Source: Amycolatopsis sp. | GTDB lineage: Bacteria; Actinomycetota; Actinomycetes; Mycobacteriales; Pseudonocardiaceae | Reading direction: 5' to 3' | Assembly (NCBI RefSeq): GCF_025464955.1 | Contig: NZ_JAODNM010000081.1 | Span: 1 to 64,000 of the forward strand | Length of the DNA stretch: 64,000 bases | Shown: positions 58,201-64,000 of the stretch, piece by piece | Layout of the letters: every line of letters begins with the position of its first letter | Position numbering within the stretch: position 1 is the stretch's first letter | Position numbers and translations under genes: made by a program | The notes under the pieces: model-generated | Database searches by the model: none | Told to the model about the DNA's origin: nothing | Seen by the model: the letters and a program-made list of their open reading frames with translations, nothing else

Positions 58201-60657
58201 GTGCCTCTGAACCGCCGCCGTTTCCTCACCGGTGCCGTTGCCACCGCCGTCGCCGGTAGCGCGGGCAGTCGCCTGACGGCCTCCGCTTCGGTGGCTTCCC
58301 GGCTCACGCCGGCTCGTGGCGGCCTCTACACACCCAACGCTGCTCCCCTGCAACCGACGGCTTTCCTCAGACTTCCGCCCGGCGCCATCACGGCCCGCGG
58401 CTGGTTGGCCGGCCAACTACGGCTCCAGCTCGACGGCCTCTGCGGGCACTACCCGGAGATCTCGCACTTCCTCGACCTCTCAACCAGCGGCTGGACACAA
58501 CCCGCCAACCGCGCCTGGGAAGAAGTGCCCTACTGGCTGCGTGGATACGTCGACCTCGCCGCAGTCACCGGCGACGCCAACGCGCTGGCGACCGCCCGCC
58601 AATGGATCAACGCCATCCTGGCCACTCAGCAATCCGACGGCTTCTTCGGCCCGAACCCATTGCGTACCGAGCTCAACGGCGGCCCGGACTTCTGGCCGTT
58701 CCTGCCGATGCTGCAGGCGTTGCGCTCCTGGCAGGAGTACACCGCCGACACCCGCATCGTCGGCTTCATGACCAAGTTCTTGCACTACATGGACGCCCAG
58801 GGCCCGGGCGCGTTCACTTCGAGCTGGGTCTCGGTGCGCTGGGGCGACGGACTGGACAGCATCTTCTGGCTGTTCAACCGCACCGGTGACACGTTCCTAC
58901 TGGGGCTGGCGGACAAGATCCACACCAACGGCGCGAACTGGGCAGGCCCAATTCCCAGTCTGCACAACGTCAACATCGCCCAGGGCTTCCGCGAACCCGC
59001 CCAATACGCGCTGCGCAACGGGTCCGCGGCGCTGACCCAGGCAACCTACAACGTCTATGAAACGGTGATGACCAGCTACGGCCAGTTCCCCGGCGGAGGC
59101 TTCGCCGGGGACGAGAACGCGCGACCCGGCTACGGCGACCCTCGCCAGGGTTTCGAAACCTGCGGGATCGTCGAATTCATGGCCAGCCACCAGCTTCTGA
59201 CGCGCACGACCGGAGACCCGGTCTGGGCCGACCGCTGCGAAGAACTCGCCTTCAACTCCCTGCCTGCCGCCCTCGACCCCGCGGCCAAGGGCGTCCACTA
59301 CGTCACCAGCGCGAACAGTGTGGACCTCGACAACAGCCCGAAAACCGAAGGGCAGTTCCAGAACGGCTTCGCCATGCAGGCGTTCAAGCCCGGCGTCGAC
59401 GTATATCGCTGCTGTCCCCACAACTACGGCATGGGCTGGCCCTATTTTACCGAGGAACTCTGGCTCGCCACACCGGACCACGGCCTCGCCGCCGCCATGT
59501 ACGCGGCCAGCACCGTCACCGCCATGGTCGCCGACGGCACCACGGCCACCGTCACCGAGGACACCGACTACCCGTTCGCCGACACCGTCACGTTGACCGT
59601 CACCACGCCCAAGGCGGTGGCGTTCCCGCTGTATCTGCGAGTCCCAGGCTGGTGCAGCACACCGGACATCCGCGTCAACGGCACGGCCGTCGCCGCCTCC
59701 CCCGGTCCGTCCTTCGCCAAGATCAACCGCACGTGGAACCGCGGCGACAGGGTGACCCTGAGGCTGCCGCAGCAGACCACCGTGCGTACCTGGGGCGCGA
59801 ACCACGGCTCGGTGTCGGTCGACCACGGCCCGCTGACCTACTCCCTGCGCATCGGCGAACAGTACGACCGCTATACCGGGAGCGACCAGTTCCCCGAATA
59901 CGACGTGCACGCGACCACGCCGTGGAACTACGGCCTCGCGATCGAGCCCACGGCACCCGCGGCGGCACTCACCTTCACCGCGGCGGGGGGCACGCTCGCG
60001 GCCGACCCCTTTACGCAGCAAGGAAACCCGCTGACCATCACCGCGCCTGCCCGTCGGATCGCCGAATGGACCGCCGACGACCAGCACGTCGTTTCCCCGC
60101 TGCAGGACAGCCCCGCACTCAGCAACGCGTCCATCGAGACTGTCACCCTCATTCCGATGGGCGCGGCCAGACTACGGATCACGTCGTTCCCCACCGCGTC
60201 GCCGGCCGGGCACCGATGGATGAGCGCTTCGACGACCTACCGGATCCAAAACCGCAACTCCGGCAAGCTACTGGGCGTCGACCACATGTCCACAGCGGAC
60301 AGCGCGCTGATCGTCCAGTTCGCCGACAACGGCACCGCCGACCACCTCTGGACGTTCATCGACAACGGCAACGGCTACTACCGCATCCGGAACCAGAACT
60401 CCGGCAAAGTCCTCGGCGTCGACCACATGTCCACAGCCGACAGCGCTCAAGTCGTCCAGTTCGGCGACACCGGCACGAGCGATCATCTGTGGGCACTCAT
60501 CGACAACGGCGACGGTTACCACCGCGTCAAGAACCAGAACTCCGGAAAGGTGCTCGGCGTCGACCACATGTCCACAGCGGACAGTGCGCAGGTCGTCCAG
60601 TTCGCCGACAGCGGGACCGCCGACCACCTCTGGAAGCTGCTGCTCCCCGGGCAGTAA
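58201..60657 (+). CDS. GH127-type beta-L-arabinofuranosidase with C-terminal ricin-B-like repeats
   Basis: An 818-residue exported glycosidase. The N-terminus (NRRRFLTGAVATAVAGSAGS) looks like a Tat signal. Residues ~50-660 form a GH127 (DUF1680) domain with Glu319 in FETCGIVEF and the Cys pair CCPHN at 404-408, which with Cys321 fits the Zn-Cys/Glu catalytic site of that family. Residues ~675-818 are three near-identical 47-residue ricin-B-type repeats (SGKVLGVDHMSTADSAQVVQF). By family knowledge it removes beta-L-arabinofuranosyl units from plant glycans, with the lectin tail binding sugars. GTG 58201 was chosen for its position before the RRR motif. A LacI-type operator lies 34 bases upstream. 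Confidence 0.88.
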   Translation: MPLNRRRFLTGAVATAVAGSAGSRLTASASVASRLTPARGGLYTPNAAPLQPTAFLRLPPGAITARGWLAGQLRLQLDGLCGHYPEISHFLDLSTSGWTQPANRAWEEVPYWLRGYVDLAAVTGDANALATARQWINAILATQQSDGFFGPNPLRTELNGGPDFWPFLPMLQALRSWQEYTADTRIVGFMTKFLHYMDAQGPGAFTSSWVSVRWGDGLDSIFWLFNRTGDTFLLGLADKIHTNGANWAGPIPSLHNVNIAQGFREPAQYALRNGSAALTQATYNVYETVMTSYGQFPGGGFAGDENARPGYGDPRQGFETCGIVEFMASHQLLTRTTGDPVWADRCEELAFNSLPAALDPAAKGVHYVTSANSVDLDNSPKTEGQFQNGFAMQAFKPGVDVYRCCPHNYGMGWPYFTEELWLATPDHGLAAAMYAASTVTAMVADGTTATVTEDTDYPFADTVTLTVTTPKAVAFPLYLRVPGWCSTPDIRVNGTAVAASPGPSFAKINRTWNRGDRVTLRLPQQTTVRTWGANHGSVSVDHGPLTYSLRIGEQYDRYTGSDQFPEYDVHATTPWNYGLAIEPTAPAAALTFTAAGGTLAADPFTQQGNPLTITAPARRIAEWTADDQHVVSPLQDSPALSNASIETVTLIPMGAARLRITSFPTASPAGHRWMSASTTYRIQNRNSGKLLGVDHMSTADSALIVQFADNGTADHLWTFIDNGNGYYRIRNQNSGKVLGVDHMSTADSAQVVQFGDTGTSDHLWALIDNGDGYHRVKNQNSGKVLGVDHMSTADSAQVVQFADSGTADHLWKLLLPGQ

Positions 60658-61002
60658 CCAGGCTGTTCGGTCGCATGTGTGGGGGTCGCGAGCGTAGTAC
60701 GCAACTCGACGGCGACTTGCGGCATCCGTGGGTCCCCGGGGTGTGATTGATGCGTGCTGGTGGCGTTACAGCGGCAAGGACCGGGGCGAGTAGGGACTTC
60801 CTCGCTGATCTGAGGGCCGGTCGTGTCGTGTCGGCGTGCGGTCACAAGCGCTGTCGGTGGCCGAGTGTGGGACTCGGCGCCGTGAACGTGGGACTCGCGG
60901 GCCGCGTCGGCGAGTCCCACGCTCCGACTCGGAACCAGCCAGTCCCATCAGCCCCTCAACCATCACGGATCCACGGATAGAGCACAAGAACCACAAATGT
61001 GC
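60658..61002. repeat. Gene-free stretch with repeat elements and a terminator-like hairpin
   Basis: Bases 60700-60722 contain an imperfect copy of the GCAACTCG palindrome. Bases 60774-60790 repeat GCAAGGACCGGGGCGAG. The arms CGTGGGACTCGC (60887-60898) and GCGAGTCCCACG (60910-60921) form a 12-bp stem with an 11-nt loop that may end the GH127 or peptidase transcripts. CGAGTCCCAC also occurs twice near 57185-57220. No gene was recognised. Confidence 0.6.
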
Positions 61003-62334
61003 TTAGAACGCCCCGAAGCCGAACGGGCTGCCGAGCCCGGTGGGGCCGTCCCAGCCTTTCGCCGCATTGCAAAGACGGCTGTCGTAAGTGGGCGCCGCTG
61101 TCTCCGGGTGGGCGTCGCCCACGGTGACGCACCGGCCGTTGCTGATCGCGCCGTTGGTGCCGGAGGTGATGTCGTGGAACGCCTCCGGCTGCGCCTGGTA
61201 GAGCGTGTTGGGGCCGAGCACGGTGGCGAGATTGTTTCGTGCGGCGTACATCCCGGCGATGAACGGCGCCGACGCGCTCGTGCCGGCCACGACCGTCCAG
61301 CCGAGCGCATGGTGCTGGCTCGGGCTGTAGCTGTCATAGATGGCGACGTTGTCGGCGACCGCGGACACGTCGACGCCCGTTCGACCGCCGGAACACAGTG
61401 ACGCGGTCGACGCCGCCTGACCCTCGGGCGACGTCGCGCGGGGGGCACAGCTGGATCCGCCGGTGCTCCACGCGCCTTCGGTGAAGCGACCGGATTCCTT
61501 CACCAGCTCGGTGCCGCCGACCGCGGTGACGGTCGGCAGGGCTTGCGGCCACAGGAAGTCAGCGCCTTCGAACCCTGCGTCACCACTGGATGCGGCGATC
61601 GCGACACCGCGGTGGGACAGCTGCGCAGCCACAGACCCGTGCAGCATGTGGTCGTCCCCGGGGATCCCGTAGCTGATGCTCACCGCGTTCGCACCGTGCG
61701 CGATCGCAGTCTGGACAGCGGTTCCGAAGGCGTCGGCGTAGCCGTCGAAACTCACTGTCTTGGCCGGATCACTCCCCGGCTTCGGCAGGACGGAATGCGG
61801 CAGCTGCACCTCGAGCAGCGAGCAGTCCGGGCACGCGGCCGAAGCCATGTCGACGTCGAGCGAGGTTTCGACGCCGATCTGCTCGTCGATGTCCTTGTCG
61901 TCTGCGGCGGTGGCCGGGGGCAGGGCGGGGCCGCCGTCGTAGGACAGCTGCCGAAGACAGCCGTTCGCGGCCGAACACACCGGCAATCCGTACTGGGCGC
62001 GATAAGTGGCGAGGTCGCCGTCGAGGTTCGGGTCCGCGCCGACGTCGATGATCGCGACCTTCCCCGAATTTGCCGAATATCCCGAGATCTGGTGTGCCTG
62101 TTGGAGATCCGGCGCGCCCCATCCCACCGGGACGCCCGCGGCCGGGACGTCGGCGTCGCCCGCCGGTGAGATGATCTTCTCGACCTGGCAGGCCAATCGG
62201 GCGAAATCCCCACCGCAGATGGGCTCGAATCCCACCGCCCGGGCCCGCCCACCGGACGCCGAGGCGACACCCGCCGGCACGACCACGGCCGCGACGAGCA
62301 CTCCGGTAAGGAACACGAATCCGGAACGCGTCAT
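61003..62334 (-). CDS. Secreted S53-family (sedolisin-like) serine carboxyl peptidase
   Basis: A 443-residue precursor. The signal peptide (1-27) is followed by a short pro-region and a catalytic domain with Glu156 and Asp160 in GVETSLDVDMASA, the Glu-x-x-x-Asp pair of sedolisins. The Ser lies in the GTSASAPFIAGMYA block. SSGDAGFEGADFLWPQALP supplies the oxyanion Asp region. The calcium site is less clear. The family works at acidic pH outside the cell. The propeptide is short for S53, so a shortened pro-domain is an oddity. ATG 62334 begins at the signal peptide. It converges on the GH127 gene across a repeat island. Confidence 0.88.
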   Translation of the reverse strand: MTRSGFVFLTGVLVAAVVVPAGVASASGGRARAVGFEPICGGDFARLACQVEKIISPAGDADVPAAGVPVGWGAPDLQQAHQISGYSANSGKVAIIDVGADPNLDGDLATYRAQYGLPVCSAANGCLRQLSYDGGPALPPATAADDKDIDEQIGVETSLDVDMASAACPDCSLLEVQLPHSVLPKPGSDPAKTVSFDGYADAFGTAVQTAIAHGANAVSISYGIPGDDHMLHGSVAAQLSHRGVAIAASSGDAGFEGADFLWPQALPTVTAVGGTELVKESGRFTEGAWSTGGSSCAPRATSPEGQAASTASLCSGGRTGVDVSAVADNVAIYDSYSPSQHHALGWTVVAGTSASAPFIAGMYAARNNLATVLGPNTLYQAQPEAFHDITSGTNGAISNGRCVTVGDAHPETAAPTYDSRLCNAAKGWDGPTGLGSPFGFGAF

Positions 62335-62556
62335 GGAAACTCCTTATGGCGGTGGCACTTCGGCCCTATCATGCACGACGTCCAGCCGGCGCGCCCGCTA
62401 TGTCCAAAGTGGAGCATGCGCGCCGAACTGCCGACATTCACCCCATCGCGTGATCACCGCCGGACGCGGCGGTTCAGCCGGGCCACCCCGTTGTGTCCGG
62501 TGGACAACCGCGGGGCGGATCTGCGGGGCGGATCCGGCCGCACTACTGTCTCCGGC

Positions 62557-62856
62557 ATGGCGATCAGCGTGGCCGTCCGTTCCCAGGGGGGCGAGGTCGA
62601 GCAGACCTGCACCCATCTCGCACTCGACGTACTCTGTGAACGTGCCAGAGAGCTGGACCTGCCGATGCTCGGGCTCGTCGACGATTGCGACGACACGGTC
62701 TTCAACCGCTCGCAGATGCGCCTGGTGGTGGCTGAGCTGCGGCGGCTGGCCGAGGAGTCACCCGGCAGGCGCGCCGAGGCCGCCCGGCAGGTGCTCGACC
62801 TGACCACGCAAGTCGAGCGCCGGCCGCAGCGCTACCTCGTCTTCAACGGAGACTGA
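62557..62856 (+). CDS. Small hypothetical protein (99 residues)
   Basis: A soluble, mostly helical ORF (AISVAVRSQGGEVEQTCTHLALDVLCERARELDLPMLGLVDDCDDTVFN). Three Cys and a basic C-terminal half are present. No family is recognised. The start ATG 62557 has CCGG upstream rather than a strong ribosome site. It ends eight bases before the stop of the convergent PhoU gene. Confidence 0.55.
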   Translation: MAISVAVRSQGGEVEQTCTHLALDVLCERARELDLPMLGLVDDCDDTVFNRSQMRLVVAELRRLAEESPGRRAEAARQVLDLTTQVERRPQRYLVFNGD

Positions 62857-62863
62857 TCAACCC

Positions 62864-63514
62864 CTAGCCGCGAGTGGGCTCGATGCCCGTCTCGGCGAAC
62901 TCCAGCCGCTTGGAGACCGAGACTGCCTGGTCGCCGAAGCGTTCATAGAACCGCGCCAGCAAGGCCAGGCTCGTGGCCGAGCGGACACCGTGCTGCCAGT
63001 CACCGCCGGTGATCAACGTCAGAACCTGGGCATGCAGAACGTCCAGGGTGTGGTCGGTCTCGTCGAGTTCGGCGAACGCGCCGGCCGCGTCGCTGGAGAG
63101 CAGCTCGCCGATCCGGTCGGCCATCCCGGCCGCGACCGCGCCCATCTCGGTGAACGCCGCTTCGAGCTCGGCCGGCACCGCGCGCTCAGGATGGGTGAAG
63201 CGGGCCGTGTCGGCGATATGGGCGGCCAGGTCGCCCATCCGCTCGATCTTCTCCGCGCAGTACACCGCCGCGAGGATCGTACGAAGGTCGCCGGCGACCG
63301 GTGACTGCAGCGCGAGCAGCGATTGGGCCTGCTCCTCGCACTCGGCGCGGGCGTGGTCGAGGTCGGAGTCGTCGCCGAGAACCTGTTCGGACAGCGCCAG
63401 GTCCCCCGTCAGCAGCGCTCGGCTCGCCAGCCGCATCGACTCCGCGGCCAGCCCGCACATATGCGCCAGCCGCTCACCGAGCAGGGTCAACTCGCCGTGG
63501 AAGCTCTCTCTCAT
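62864..63514 (-). CDS. phoU: PhoU-like phosphate signalling regulator
   Basis: A 216-residue two-domain helical bundle. Motifs such as LALQSPVAGDLRTILAAVYCAEKIERMGDLAAHIADTARF and the second-half DVLHAQVLTLI-...-LLARFYERFGDQAVSVSKRLEF match PhoU. By family knowledge it restrains phosphate-starvation kinases and the Pst importer. No pst or phoR genes are adjacent here, so its partners are elsewhere. It starts at ATG 63514. Confidence 0.9.
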   Translation of the reverse strand: MRESFHGELTLLGERLAHMCGLAAESMRLASRALLTGDLALSEQVLGDDSDLDHARAECEEQAQSLLALQSPVAGDLRTILAAVYCAEKIERMGDLAAHIADTARFTHPERAVPAELEAAFTEMGAVAAGMADRIGELLSSDAAGAFAELDETDHTLDVLHAQVLTLITGGDWQHGVRSATSLALLARFYERFGDQAVSVSKRLEFAETGIEPTRG

Positions 63515-63671
63515 GCCACGAGCTTATGGCCAGTGCCAACAAAGCCGGTGACCAGGCCTGACGGCAGCACGGTGCCACTCGTTCGGGGGGTTGCGGGAAC
63601 CCGGCGGTTCCGGCAGGCGACCAGTGCGTCGTAGTGACCGTCCACGAACCTCAGGAATTCGGGAGCGACCC

Positions 63672-63908
63672 ATGATCGACGAGACCGCAGCAACGCCCGG
63701 ACTACGGCATGTCGCGACGTTCTGCGGCAGCTGCAACTGCGGCTGCCCCGAGGTCTACCTGGCCGACGAGTCCCCCGCCGAACGCCGGGTGGTGATCACC
63801 GACGACTTCGGCCAGCGCGTCGAAATGAGCATCGAGCAGCTCGAGGTCCTGGTTACCGACATCAAGGCCGGTGTCCTCGACGAAGTGCTCACCACTTCCG
63901 CCCACTGA
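63672..63908 (+). CDS. Small cysteine-rich hypothetical protein
   Basis: A 78-residue protein with a clustered Cys motif FCGSCNCGCPEVYLAD near residues 17-32, suggesting metal or iron-sulfur binding. The rest (ERRVVITDDFGQRVEMSIEQLEVLVTDIKAGVLDEVL) is an acidic alpha/beta domain. Similar small conserved proteins occur in actinomycetes without known function. ATG 63672 has GGGAGCGAC upstream. It is divergent from PhoU. Confidence 0.65.
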   Translation: MIDETAATPGLRHVATFCGSCNCGCPEVYLADESPAERRVVITDDFGQRVEMSIEQLEVLVTDIKAGVLDEVLTTSAH

Positions 63909-63915
63909 ACCGCGG

Positions 63916-63950
63916 GACGTGTCGGTGCGGCCGCGTCGTGCCGACACGTC
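63916..63950. terminator. Bidirectional terminator-like hairpin
   Basis: GACGTGTCGG (63916-63925) and CCGACACGTC (63941-63950) are complementary 10-base arms around a 15-nt loop. They lie between the Cys-rich gene and a possible convergent gene end, so they may stop both transcripts. Confidence 0.6.
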
Positions 63951-63958
63951 GCGAGGTG

Positions 63959-64000
63959 TCAGGTACGCCACCAGCCCAATGCCGGCGCGATCTCGGTGGC
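63959..64000 (-). CDS. Possible C-terminal end of a gene entering from the right edge
   Basis: On the minus strand the right edge reads ATEIAPALGWWRT followed by TGA at 63959-63961. A convergent hairpin just inside the edge fits a gene ending here. Thirteen codons are too few for certainty or a family. Confidence 0.3.
   Translation of the reverse strand, partial: ATEIAPALGWWRT

Noticed and set aside
1-64000. CRISPR array, tRNA/rRNA, prophage or intact insertion sequence
   Set aside because: No regularly spaced repeats, cloverleaf or rRNA-like stretch, phage structural genes or transposase motifs were recognised on reading either strand; this was not tested with a covariance model.

Overview
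The window looks like chromosome from a high-GC actinomycete of the Pseudonocardiales, most likely Amycolatopsis or a close relative. That is an inference from codon bias, GTG/TTG starts, an Emb-type arabinosyltransferase (mycolata-type arabinogalactan), SigE-like ECF and LytR-CpsA-Psr (LCP) genes, a DUF222/HNH (13E12) gene and intergenic palindromic repeats. No rRNA, tRNA, CRISPR array, intact transposase or prophage was recognised.

Layout. 0-6.3 kb: truncated 3' gene end, secreted M4 protease, two hypothetical genes, a frame-broken Ser/Thr kinase and an NCS1 permease. 6.3-12.3 kb: membrane GGDEF/HD-GYP protein, GT-C glycosyltransferase with a possible tiny membrane ORF behind it, ECF sigma factor with its membrane partner, and a secreted S1 protease. 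12.6-19.4 kb: cell-envelope block with an ion-channel-like protein, Emb arabinosyltransferase, acyltransferase-SGNH protein and a decayed LCP gene. 19.4-25.2 kb: epoxide-hydrolase-like protein, flippase-like protein, TetR, APC permease and, divergent from the permease, a bacterial nitric oxide synthase oxygenase. 25.2-29.8 kb: a DasABC-like sugar ABC importer plus GH3 hexosaminidase operon, preceded by two TGGT-N4-ACCA operators matching DasR sites. 30.2-35.2 kb: phosphotransferase, alpha/beta hydrolase, ArsR regulator, serine hydrolase and orphan histidine kinase.

35.2-52.3 kb is an aromatic-catabolic region with two modules. Module I (35.2-43.7 kb) has an aromatic-acid MFS importer and gentisate-type dioxygenase, divergent from nitrilase, FAH-family hydrolase, maleate isomerase, GntR regulator and amidohydrolase. 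Together these could take a gentisate-like ring through maleylpyruvate and maleate to fumarate and pyruvate. Module II (44.3-52.3 kb) has two adjacent but different extradiol-type VOC proteins, a class II aldolase-like protein without its metal histidines and a meta-cleavage-product hydrolase, divergent from a second FAH hydrolase, Old Yellow Enzyme, DUF1857 protein, NTF2-like protein and BBE-type FAD oxidoreductase. Its substrate cannot be named. A 15-nt direct repeat in its divergent promoter partly recurs upstream of a second GntR gene at 54.3-55.1 kb. Between the modules lie remnants of a head-to-head TetR/SDR pair whose 5' ends are both missing.

52.7-64 kb: DUF222/HNH gene, GntR, a propeller-like protein, a possible secreted-protein remnant, a MerR gene with a strong palindromic operator, a secreted beta-protein, a GH127 arabinofuranosidase with three ricin-type repeats, an S53 peptidase, PhoU and small proteins. 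Gene-free islands near 0.1-0.4, 12.5, 19.4, 52.3-52.6, 54 and 60.7-60.9 kb carry related dispersed palindromes and repeats.
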